Source of the DNA: Pirellulales bacterium
GTDB taxonomy: Bacteria; Planctomycetota; Planctomycetia; Pirellulales; Thermoguttaceae
Assembly: GCA_030642635.1 (NCBI GenBank)
Contig: DAOWNK010000222.1
Coordinates: 1 to 5,395, forward strand
Length of the DNA: 5,395 bases
Reading direction: 5' to 3'
Part shown: piece by piece, positions 1-5,395 of the stretch
Position numbering within the stretch: the first letter of the stretch is position 1
Layout of the letters: each line of letters opens with the position of its first letter
The notes under the pieces: model-generated
Seen by the model: only the letters and a program-made list of their open reading frames with translations
Database searches by the model: none
What the model was told of the DNA's origin: nothing
Position numbers and translations under genes: made by a program

Positions 1-201
1 GAGGACATAGGCGCTCTGGTAGACTTGCCGACATGGTCGATTGCCCTCTCGCGCAACCATCCGGCCCGCACACAACGGGATTAAGCGATCGAACTGTCCG
101 GTTCTGGAAAATCATAACACTCTTGGCCACAGTAGTCGAAATCTATGTGTTGAATTGTTTCACAAGCTCTCAGCTATTAGCTCGAAACCCCGCAGAAAAC
201 G
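1..201. other. Intergenic region downstream of the oxidoreductase gene; no supported gene
   Basis: This stretch follows the stop codon of the Gfo/Idh-type gene and I see no convincing gene in it. Short plus-strand open frames start here but run antisense into the oxidoreductase gene and look like shadows. On the minus strand an ATG at 34-32 is preceded by an AGAGG-like stretch at about ten bases and opens a frame (MSASLPERLCP) to the window edge; it could be the start of a next gene, but eleven codons cannot decide that. A small palindrome, agctattagct, lies at 172-182. No T-tract terminator was seen. Confidence 0.4.
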
Positions 202-1269
202 CTATCTCCAAATACTGTATTCGTCCGTCAGCGGCAATTCAATCGGTCGGCCCTCCTTGTCCGATTTGTACATCGCCAGGACCATCTCCAGAGTCGGGCG
301 GACGCTGGTGCACGGGATGATGGTCTCGCGGTCTTCCGCTATCGCGTCGATGCAGTCGTCGATAACCAACTGGTGCTCGATGCTGGCCAACGCCGTGGGG
401 TCGCTGCCGGCGGTTGCCTGATCGGCATCGCCCGAGCGGCGGATGGTTTCATCCTCGGGCCGTTCGTCTTGGAACTGCCAGAGCGAGAACGCCGCGCCCT
501 GCATAACAGCCGCGCCGGTCTCGCCGTAGATTTCAATCCGCACGTCGGTTCCCGGCCAAAGTGCCGTACTGGCGATGACCGAGCCGGTCGCACCGTTGCC
601 GAAATGTATCAGCGCGTCGAGCGTGTCTTCGAGTTTTACATCCGGGTGTGCAAAGTTGTCCATCCGTGCCTGCACGGTTTTGGCAGGCCCCATGAGATAT
701 TGCAGCAGGTCGATGTAGTGGAACGCATGTTGGACGGTAACGCCGGCCCCGTTTCGTCGGTCGGAACGCCAAGCGTCGGTGTGGTAATACTCTGTGGAGC
801 GGTACCACTTCATAATGGTGTCGGCCCGTAGGATTCGACCGAAGCGACCTTGGTCGATCGCCTTTTTCATTTGCCGAATCGACTCGCGCACTCGACACTG
901 GACGAATATACCAAACTTAACATCAGCTTGGTTGCAAGCTTCGATCATCCGGTCGGTGTCGGTCAGCGACATGGCCGGCGGTTTCTCGCAGAGTATGTGT
1001 TTGTCGGCCGTGGCGCAGGCCAACACGGCGTCGGCGTGGAGGTGGTTCGGCGTGACGACGTTTACCACCTTCACGTTTGGGTCGGCCAACATGTCGTCGA
1101 GTTTCGTATAGACTTTTGCATTGGGTGCAAAGTCGCCAGCGAGTTTCTCGGCCCGTTCCTGCTGGAGATCGCAGACGGCCACGAGTTCGGCCTTTTGCGA
1201 GTTTTTCAGCGCGTCGGCGTGCAGAGCCGAGATCATCCCGGCGCCGAGTATTCCGAATCCGGTGGTCAT
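202..1269 (-). CDS. Gfo/Idh/MocA-family NAD(P)-dependent oxidoreductase
   Basis: This 355-residue protein is a predicted cytoplasmic dehydrogenase of the Gfo/Idh/MocA family, whose members oxidise or reduce sugars, inositols and related polyols with NAD(P). The N-terminal Rossmann fold is plain: GILGAG at residues 6-11, the acidic end of the second strand at D34 (AVCD), TPNHLH at 73-78 and the family's EKP motif at 95-97 with K96 the expected catalytic lysine. The C-terminal domain holds the usual HxxD pair in HYID (H184, D187). Length is normal and no part seems missing. There is no signal peptide or twin-arginine leader. The ATG at 1269 is supported by AGGAGA nine bases upstream. It is the last gene of the cluster, 33 bases after the zinc dehydrogenase, and ends with TAG at 204-202. 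The family assignment is firm; the substrate cannot be told, because the family is very broad. Confidence 0.93.
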   Translation of the reverse strand: MTTGFGILGAGMISALHADALKNSQKAELVAVCDLQQERAEKLAGDFAPNAKVYTKLDDMLADPNVKVVNVVTPNHLHADAVLACATADKHILCEKPPAMSLTDTDRMIEACNQADVKFGIFVQCRVRESIRQMKKAIDQGRFGRILRADTIMKWYRSTEYYHTDAWRSDRRNGAGVTVQHAFHYIDLLQYLMGPAKTVQARMDNFAHPDVKLEDTLDALIHFGNGATGSVIASTALWPGTDVRIEIYGETGAAVMQGAAFSLWQFQDERPEDETIRRSGDADQATAGSDPTALASIEHQLVIDDCIDAIAEDRETIIPCTSVRPTLEMVLAMYKSDKEGRPIELPLTDEYSIWR

Positions 1270-1277
1270 TTTTGTGT

Positions 1278-1283
1278 TCTCCT
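1278..1283 (-). promoter_or_regulatory. Ribosome binding site of the Gfo/Idh-type gene
   Basis: On the minus strand AGGAGA lies nine bases before the ATG at 1269. It is the strongest Shine-Dalgarno match in the window and fixes this start. It directly abuts the palindromic repeat at 1286-1305, so a hairpin there would sit right beside the ribosome landing site. Confidence 0.75.
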
Positions 1284-1285
1284 AT

Positions 1286-1305
1286 GCGAAGCCGCAAGCG
1301 GCTTA
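1286..1305 (-). repeat. Intergenic palindromic repeat, copy 1, overlapping the stop codon of the zinc dehydrogenase gene
   Basis: The core AAGCCGCAAGCGGCTT (1289-1304) is a perfect palindrome of two 7-base arms around AA. Read on the minus strand the copy is TAAGCCGCTTGCGGCTTCGC, and its first three bases are the TAA stop of the upstream dehydrogenase. Eighteen bases (TGCGAAGCCGCAAGCGGC) recur exactly at 2369-2386 in the opposite orientation. Related copies lie at 2402-2417 and 3672-3688. The copies are visible directly; a role as an mRNA hairpin or mobile repeat is inference. Confidence 0.8.
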
Positions 1306-2337
1306 TGGGTGTAAAATTACCTTCAACGCCCGTTGTGCCTCGATTTCTTCAAAGGCCGTTTCCCAATCGGAAAGTGGCAGGCGATGGGTGATGACCTCTT
1401 GTGCTGGAATCTGACCGGTTGCGATCAAGTGGATTGTACGGTCCCAACTTGTATAGCTCGTAGACAGGCAGAAATGGATATCGGCTACTTTGAACGCTGC
1501 TTTCTCCCAGGGGAAATCGACGGTCTTTCCGCCGGTCAGACCGATCGCACAAATCCGGCCCTTCTTGCGAATCAGATCGACCGTGCCGGCAATCGCCGCC
1601 GGCGCACCGGAGCACTCGACTACCAGGTCGGCGCCAATCCCATCGGTCAGGTCCATCACTGCTTTGACAATGTCGTCTTTGCCAACGTTCAAAACTGTTT
1701 GGAAACCGAGCCGGCGTGCCGTATCCAACCGCAGCCCTTCATCCGGCGGCGCACCGACCATGACTATGTGCCGTGCGCCGCCTGCCCGGGCGGTCAGACC
1801 GGCCAACAGCCCGATCGGCCCCGGGCCGAGCACCACCACGAAGTCGCCCGCGGTGATGCCCGCACGTTCGTAGATGTCGTGGACTGTGTTTGCGGTCGGC
1901 TCGACCACCGCGGCCGTATCGAAGTCCATACCATCGGGAATCCGGTGCAGGAGTTGTTCCGGCATGACGAGGTACTTTGCCATCGAGCCGTGGATACCCC
2001 AGCCGGGACTGCGTTTGTCGGGGCAAATCTGCACGTTGCCGGTACGACACAGGTAGCACTGTCCGCAGTGCCGCGTGTGCGGCTCGCCCACTACACGGTC
2101 GCCTTCCTTGTAATGTTTGCAACCAGGGCCGAGTTCGACAACGACACCTGAGAATTCGTGACCCAAGATAACCGGCGGCCAGTAGGGAAAAACGTCGTTC
2201 TTCACGTGTACGTCGGTGCCGCAGATGCCGCTGGCGTAGATTTCAATGAGCACCTCGCCGGTGCCAGGCTTCGGCTCGGGCATGTCCATCAGGCACAGGC
2301 GCCCGACGCCTTTTTGGGTTTTGACCAGTGCTTTCAT
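1303..2337 (-). CDS. Zinc-dependent medium-chain alcohol/polyol dehydrogenase (threonine/sorbitol dehydrogenase-like)
   Basis: This 344-residue protein belongs to the zinc-dependent medium-chain dehydrogenases, close in layout to threonine 3-dehydrogenase and sorbitol dehydrogenase; it should oxidise a secondary alcohol with NAD(P) in the cytoplasm. The catalytic zinc ligands are C39 (SGICGTD), H60 and E61 (GHEFSG), with E146 nearby (VEPTANT). The structural zinc site is complete: C91, C94, C97 and C105. The cofactor domain has GPGPIG at 171-176. Where many NAD-dependent relatives carry an acidic residue after the second strand, this one reads MVGAPPDE, so the cofactor choice is open. An upstream in-frame ATG at 2427 would add 30 residues read through the intergenic repeats; I prefer ATG 2337, which has AAAGGA nine bases upstream and gives the normal family length. 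It lies 77 bases after the M20 gene and 33 before the Gfo/Idh gene. The family is sure; the substrate is not. Confidence 0.93.
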   Translation of the reverse strand: MKALVKTQKGVGRLCLMDMPEPKPGTGEVLIEIYASGICGTDVHVKNDVFPYWPPVILGHEFSGVVVELGPGCKHYKEGDRVVGEPHTRHCGQCYLCRTGNVQICPDKRSPGWGIHGSMAKYLVMPEQLLHRIPDGMDFDTAAVVEPTANTVHDIYERAGITAGDFVVVLGPGPIGLLAGLTARAGGARHIVMVGAPPDEGLRLDTARRLGFQTVLNVGKDDIVKAVMDLTDGIGADLVVECSGAPAAIAGTVDLIRKKGRICAIGLTGGKTVDFPWEKAAFKVADIHFCLSTSYTSWDRTIHLIATGQIPAQEVITHRLPLSDWETAFEEIEAQRALKVILHP

Positions 2338-2346
2338 TGGTGTGAA

Positions 2347-2352
2347 TCCTTT
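2347..2352 (-). promoter_or_regulatory. Ribosome binding site of the zinc dehydrogenase gene
   Basis: AAAGGA on the minus strand sits nine bases before the ATG at 2337. It decides for this start over the in-frame ATG at 2427, which would read through the intergenic palindromes and overlap the end of the M20 gene. Confidence 0.7.
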
Positions 2353-2368
2353 GGTTTCGTATTTACTC

Positions 2369-2417
2369 GCCGCTTGCGGCTTCGCAATCCCGTTTGCTGC
2401 TAAGCCGCAAGCGGCTA
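2369..2417. repeat. Inverted pair of the intergenic palindrome (copies 2 and 3)
   Basis: Two copies of the GCCGCTTGCGGC palindrome lie head to head between the M20 gene and the zinc dehydrogenase gene: one at 2369-2386 and one at 2398-2417. Their 18-base arms (2369-2386 and 2398-2415) are complementary with a single mismatch and leave an 11-base loop (2387-2397), so the transcript could form either one long hairpin or two small ones. The copy nearer the M20 gene contains that gene's TAG stop at 2417-2415. No T-tract follows, so a classic intrinsic terminator is not supported. Confidence 0.75.
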
Positions 2418-3656
2418 TGTGCACCATCGTGCGGCGAAATCGGTAAGCACGCAGCCGGCCTCGGCGATGTCGCTAAGTGCAATCTGCTCCTCGTTGCTGT
2501 GTGCGTATCCCAATGTGCCCGGGCCGTACACCACCGTTGGGATTTTCAATTGGTTATTGTACCACCACGAATCGCACGAGGCGGTCATGGCGTCTACTTC
2601 AACCGACAGATTCCAGTCGCCGCAGCATTGTTTGAGTTGCTCGACCAGCGGATGCTTTGGATCGAGCACGTGGCTGTCGTGGCGATACATGAACTCCAGT
2701 TTAACACGGTCCGCCAGTTGCTTGTCATCGCTGTCGTTCAGCACTGCTTGCATTTCGGCCATGACCTCGTGTCGGGTTTTGTTCGGCAGCAGTCCCAAAA
2801 CGCCCTCAACAACTGCACGCGACGGGGCGGTCGCCGGCCAATCGCCGGCGGTGCACCGGCCGAACGTGATCGGCATCGGGTTTTCGTACTTGTCAAACAA
2901 CGGGATTCCACGCGACGCGGCCAGCAAATCGGCATGATACTGTTCGAGCACGTCCATCGCGCGGCGGGCGAGCGTCAGTGCACTAATCGTCTCACCCGCC
3001 CGCCCCGAGTGGCCCGGCTTGCCCTTGCAGATGATACGGAACCAGACCGCGCCGCGTACGCTGGAGAATATCTTGTTTGTCGTCGGCTCCATCACAATGC
3101 AGGCGTCGGCGTGCCGGCCGGCACGGACCATGGCGAGTGTTCCGTTGCCGCCGTTTTCCTCCTCGTTGACGATGTGTGCGATTACATCGCCGGATAGTTG
3201 TCCGCCGAGTTTTTTAAGTGCAGCCAGTACCAAATAGATGGTCGCCACCTGGCCCTTGGCGTCGCACGCGCCGCGGCCGTGGATCACGCCGTCTGTCTCG
3301 ACGGCCTCGAACGGTTTTTCCTGCCCTTGAGAAGGCGGGACAACATCGGCGTGTGAGTTGAACAACAGCCGCCGGCCGCCGCCGCTGCCCGGTAAACACA
3401 GCCGGAGGTTGAACCGCCCGTCGTACTTGATGTCCGGCACCGGGCTGGAATAATCTTCGTCGTTTTTGATAGCATCGCTAAGCGGCACGCGCTCGACCTC
3501 AACGCCGAGCCACTTGAATTCCCCTTCAGCCCAGCACATCAACTCGTGCTCGTTGCCCGAGGTGGATGGGAAGGAGATCAATTTGCACAAGAACTCCTTG
3601 GCCGACGGCATGAGGTCGTCGATGGTTTTGCGGATGGTTTTTTTGTCGGGTAACAT
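2415..3656 (-). CDS. M20-family metallopeptidase / N-acyl amino acid deacylase (ArgE/DapE-like)
   Basis: This 413-residue protein is a complete member of the M20 family, which uses two metal ions to cleave amide bonds such as those of N-acetyl or N-succinyl amino acids and short peptides. All hallmark residues are visible: H102 and D104 in HADVVPP, bridging D132 in GRGACDAKG, the catalytic and metal-binding glutamates E165 and E166 in NEEENGG, E190 in VMEPT, and the last ligand H386 in YAHSNEE. H216 in KPGHSGR marks the inserted dimerisation domain. There is no signal peptide, so it should be cytoplasmic. The start at ATG 3656 (MLPDKKTIRK) gives normal family length and lies 29 bases after the aminotransferase remnant. 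The frame stays open further upstream, but only as a shadow of the aminotransferase. No clear Shine-Dalgarno precedes the start. The stop TAG lies within a palindromic repeat. Context suggests removal of an acyl group in a catabolic route; the true substrate is unknown. Confidence 0.92.
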   Translation of the reverse strand: MLPDKKTIRKTIDDLMPSAKEFLCKLISFPSTSGNEHELMCWAEGEFKWLGVEVERVPLSDAIKNDEDYSSPVPDIKYDGRFNLRLCLPGSGGGRRLLFNSHADVVPPSQGQEKPFEAVETDGVIHGRGACDAKGQVATIYLVLAALKKLGGQLSGDVIAHIVNEEENGGNGTLAMVRAGRHADACIVMEPTTNKIFSSVRGAVWFRIICKGKPGHSGRAGETISALTLARRAMDVLEQYHADLLAASRGIPLFDKYENPMPITFGRCTAGDWPATAPSRAVVEGVLGLLPNKTRHEVMAEMQAVLNDSDDKQLADRVKLEFMYRHDSHVLDPKHPLVEQLKQCCGDWNLSVEVDAMTASCDSWWYNNQLKIPTVVYGPGTLGYAHSNEEQIALSDIAEAGCVLTDFAARWCT

Positions 3657-3671
3657 TGTAAAGTAGGGTGC

Positions 3672-3688
3672 GAAGCCGCGAGCGGCTA
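3672..3688 (-). repeat. Intergenic palindromic repeat, copy 4, overlapping the stop codon of the aminotransferase remnant
   Basis: On the minus strand the sequence TAGCCGCTCGCGGCTTC is a near-identical copy of the palindrome seen at 1286-1305 and 2369-2417, with 6-base arms (3674-3679 and 3682-3687). One base differs in the centre (TC instead of TT). Its first three bases are the TAG stop of the aminotransferase remnant. It fills most of the 29-base gap before the M20 start codon. Confidence 0.75.
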
Positions 3689-4410
3689 TAAGGATAACAG
3701 CACCTTCTCCATGATGTCGCAGCTTTCGTGTGCCTCGGATTCGGTGATCACCAGCGGCGGGGCCACTCGAATGACGTTGCCGAAGATGCCGACCGAGCCT
3801 ACAAGCAAACCATTTTCGGCACATCGGTCGATGATCGGCCGGATCAGTTCCGGCGCCGGCTCCTTGGTTTTTTTGTCCTTGACCAACTCCAGGCCCATCA
3901 CAAGTCCACGGCCGCGAACGTCGCCAAGGTGTTTTGATTTCTCTTGCGTCTGCTTGAGCCGGTCCACGATGACCGCGCCCATCTTCCGGGCGTTTTCCGA
4001 GAGTTTTTCCCGCTCCATGATCTCCAGCACTGCGGCGACCGCTGCGCTGCCGACCGGGTTGCCGCCGTAGGTGCTGCTCATCTCGCCCTTGGCAAGGCAT
4101 CGACCAGCTTTTCGGCAGCCAACACACGGTACTCGCTTGGACATTCGTAGTTGTTAAGCAGTTTTTCCGACGAGCGGCATATAGCCTCGACCAGGTGCGG
4201 ATGGGCATGGCCGACGTTGGTCACAAGCACGCCGCTTGTCCAGTCGATGTACGTGTTGCCGTCCACGTCGGTAACCGTACAGCCGCGGCCTTGGTCCCAG
4301 ACGACCGCCGCCTGATAGCCGGTCGAGTCGGCCTCGACCTTTTTCCAGCGATCGATCAACTCCTTCGACCTCGGGCCGGGAACGGAAGTCTTCATGTTGA
4401 CGACGGTCAT
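3686..4410 (-). pseudogene. Class III PLP-dependent aminotransferase, internally deleted and frameshifted
   Basis: Two fragments of one class III (GabT/ornithine-type) aminotransferase lie end to end in different frames. The first, from ATG 4410, runs 107 recognisable residues, including the N-terminal motif DVDGNTYIDWTSG (48-60) and NVGHAHPHLVEAI (65-77), ends at KLVDALP, and stops at TGA 4080-4078. The second begins at about 4090 with KGEMSSTYGGNPVG and continues 134 residues through the C-terminal domain (GDVRGRGLVMGLEL, NVIRVAPPLV) to TAG 3688-3686. Together they make about 241 residues, against some 430-450 in the family. The missing 190-200 residues cover the large cofactor-binding domain, with the PLP phosphate contacts, the aspartate pairing with the pyridine nitrogen and the catalytic lysine, so neither piece can be an active transaminase. 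A GGGA lies upstream of the start; ATG 4395 is an alternative. Whether the loss is real or an assembly collapse cannot be told here. The intact ancestor would have moved an amino group between an amine or amino acid and a keto acid. Confidence 0.88.
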
Positions 4411-4455
4411 ATGAGATTCCCATGTTTTACGATTATTTTGGATATATTTTCAGTA

Positions 4456-4537
4456 AGTGGCGCCGGCGTCTCGCCGGTGTGGAGAAATTGTGGCAATGCT
4501 TTCACTCGCATGACACCGGCGAGACGCCGGCGCCACT
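4456..4537. repeat. 25-bp perfect inverted repeat with 32-base spacer
   Basis: The arms at 4456-4480 and 4513-4537 are exact reverse complements over 25 bases, separated by 32 bases. Each arm is itself partly palindromic (CCGGCG-TCT-CGCCGG), so it can fold alone as well. It occupies most of the 154-base gap between the hydroxyacid dehydrogenase stop (4565) and the aminotransferase start (4410). No run of T follows on either strand, so it is not a typical intrinsic terminator. It differs in sequence from the GCCGCTTGCGGC palindromes elsewhere in the window. An AT-rich stretch between it and the start codon (about 4425-4450) could hold a promoter, but no clear -35/-10 pair is visible. Confidence 0.85.
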
Positions 4538-4564
4538 GTGCTGTCGTTAATGACTGTGTTATCG

Positions 4565-5395
4565 TTATTGTTCGGCGCGACCAACGGTCGCGGCTTTATT
4601 GACGCAAAATCGCGGCGGCCGACCGGCCAGCGCCAGGTCGATGTCTTCGACTATCTTCCGCCGGATATCCCATGCGGCATCTTCGCTGTACCAGGAAAGG
4701 TGTGGCGTTAGAATTGCGTTGTCCAGTTTCAGCAGCGGATAAGTGTTCTCCGGCGGTTCGTTGTCGTAAACGTCGATCCCTGCACCTGCGATTCTCCTCT
4801 CACGCAGCGCTTCGGCCAGCGCCTCGTGATCTACCATCGGGCCGCGCGACGTGTTGACCAGATACGCAGTCGGCTTCATCATCGCCAAGGTGTCGCGATT
4901 GACAATGTGTCGGGTCTCGTCGGTAAGCGGCGTATGAATTGTGATATAGTCCGCCTCACGAAAGACCTTTTCGCGCGGCGCCACGACAATGCCTAGCTCG
5001 TCGAGCCGTTCCTGCGGCAGGTATGGATCGCAGACCAGGATATCGTGGAACCCGAAATGCCGCATCTTCTGATATACCTTGCTGCCGATCCGACCGCAGC
5101 CGACGATCCCGAGCGTCTTGCCGGCCATGCGATAGCACTTTGCCAACGGCGAGAAATCCCACTGGCCACGTGCGACCGAATCGTCGAGTATTTTGCGGCT
5201 CTGTGGTATCTGCCGCGCGCAGGCGAAGATCAATGCAATCGCCTGCTCGGCTACCTCGTCCATGCATCCGACCGCTTCGATCACTTCTTCTTCCGGCCGA
5301 AACTTGAGTTGATGCGCGACGAAATCGACGCCCCGTTTTTCCATCTCCTCGGCTTCCCAGTCCATATCCGGCTCGATGAAATCGGTCACCACGAC
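4565..5395 (-). CDS. D-2-hydroxyacid dehydrogenase (CtBP/phosphoglycerate dehydrogenase-like), 5' end outside the window, internally shortened
   Basis: This is a D-isomer-specific 2-hydroxyacid dehydrogenase, which interconverts 2-hydroxy and 2-keto acids with NAD(H) in the cytoplasm. Residues are counted from the GTG at 5392, although the true start is probably just beyond the right edge, since VVVTDF looks like the family's first strand. The NAD-binding site is GIVGCGRIG (95-103) with D122 ending the next strand. The catalytic trio is present: R183 (NTSRGPMVD), E212 (NEPP) and H231 (LTPHLSW). The ending PLLKLDNAILTPHLSWYSED is typical of the CtBP-like branch. The substrate domain is too short: EEEVIEAVG runs straight into CMDEVAEQAIAL, where relatives have about 55 more residues, including the RYGVGxDN segment and the NVPDY approach to the hinge. 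The frame stays open, so a protein may be made, but folding and substrate binding are doubtful. It ends 154 bases before the aminotransferase remnant. Family assignment is sure; function is doubtful. Confidence 0.85.
   Translation of the reverse strand, partial: VVVTDFIEPDMDWEAEEMEKRGVDFVAHQLKFRPEEEVIEAVGCMDEVAEQAIALIFACARQIPQSRKILDDSVARGQWDFSPLAKCYRMAGKTLGIVGCGRIGSKVYQKMRHFGFHDILVCDPYLPQERLDELGIVVAPREKVFREADYITIHTPLTDETRHIVNRDTLAMMKPTAYLVNTSRGPMVDHEALAEALRERRIAGAGIDVYDNEPPENTYPLLKLDNAILTPHLSWYSEDAAWDIRRKIVEDIDLALAGRPPRFCVNKAATVGRAEQ

Noticed and set aside
373..2151. Long plus-strand open frames opposite the oxidoreductase and zinc dehydrogenase genes
   Set aside because: They are antisense shadows in GC-rich coding DNA with no recognisable motifs, while the minus strand encodes complete known families.
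2338..2427. Start of the zinc dehydrogenase at ATG 2427
   Set aside because: It would add 30 residues translated from the intergenic repeats and overlap the M20 stop; ATG 2337 has a good ribosome binding site and gives normal family length.
1286..3688. CRISPR array made from the recurring palindromes
   Set aside because: The copies are only about 16-20 bases, are separated by whole genes, and have no regular spacers.
4078..4100. Programmed ribosomal frameshift rejoining the two aminotransferase halves
   Set aside because: No convincing slippery heptamer with downstream structure is visible, and a rejoined product would still lack about 190-200 residues including the catalytic lysine.
3686..4144. 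An independent 152-residue small aminotransferase-like protein starting at ATG 4144
   Set aside because: Its first 18 residues are an out-of-frame reading of the N-terminal aminotransferase fragment; only the part from KGEM onward resembles the family, so it is the 3' half of a broken gene.
2415..4208. A single 597-residue protein made of the M20 enzyme plus about 184 upstream residues
   Set aside because: The extra N-terminal stretch is arginine-, glycine- and proline-rich, matches no fold, and is simply the third frame of the aminotransferase remnant. The M20 protein has its full normal length from ATG 3656.
2415..4410. Arginine, lysine or ectoine pathway reading of the aminotransferase plus M20 pair
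   Set aside because: The aminotransferase remnant does not look specifically like acetylornithine aminotransferase, no other arg or lys genes are present, and the known ectoine deacetylase belongs to a different hydrolase family than M20.
4456..4537. Rho-independent terminator at the large inverted repeat
   Set aside because: The stem is long and GC-rich, but no T-rich run follows it on either strand and the 32-base loop is larger than typical.

Overview
The window carries five genes, all read on the minus strand, in tight tandem order. In the direction of transcription (right to left) they are: a D-2-hydroxyacid dehydrogenase that runs off the right edge (4565-5395), the broken remains of a class III pyridoxal-phosphate aminotransferase (3686-4410), an M20-family metallo-deacylase/peptidase (2415-3656), a zinc-dependent medium-chain dehydrogenase (1303-2337) and a Gfo/Idh/MocA-type oxidoreductase (202-1269). 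Gaps are 154, 29, 77 and 33 bases, so the last four genes look like one transcription unit, possibly all five. The first 201 bases hold no gene I can support.

The set looks catabolic: two or three NAD(P)-dependent dehydrogenases, an amino-group transferase and an N-acyl/amide hydrolase. It would suit stepwise breakdown of an amino acid, amino sugar or polyol-derived compound, but no single pathway can be named from the sequence. No transporter, regulator or biosynthetic marker is present to fix the substrate.

Two things stand out. First, both genes at the right end are internally deleted relative to their families. The aminotransferase has lost roughly 190-200 residues, including the whole stretch that carries the catalytic lysine, and its two halves are in different frames. 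The hydroxyacid dehydrogenase lacks about 55 residues of its substrate domain, in frame. The three downstream genes look full length with catalytic residues in place. This is either real decay by short deletions or a collapse made during assembly.

Second, a short palindrome (core GCCGCTTGCGGC) sits between the genes, and the stop codons of three consecutive genes lie inside or at the edge of its copies. A larger, unrelated 25-bp perfect inverted repeat (GGCGCCGGCGTCTCGCCGG type) fills the gap between the hydroxyacid dehydrogenase and the aminotransferase. From general familiarity, short GC-rich palindromes of both kinds scattered between genes, the moderately high GC, and the abundance of Gfo/Idh/MocA and CtBP-like dehydrogenases suggest a member of the Planctomycetota. 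That is an inference without a marker gene. I did not find a clearly novel system; the repeats and the twin deletions are the parts worth a second look.
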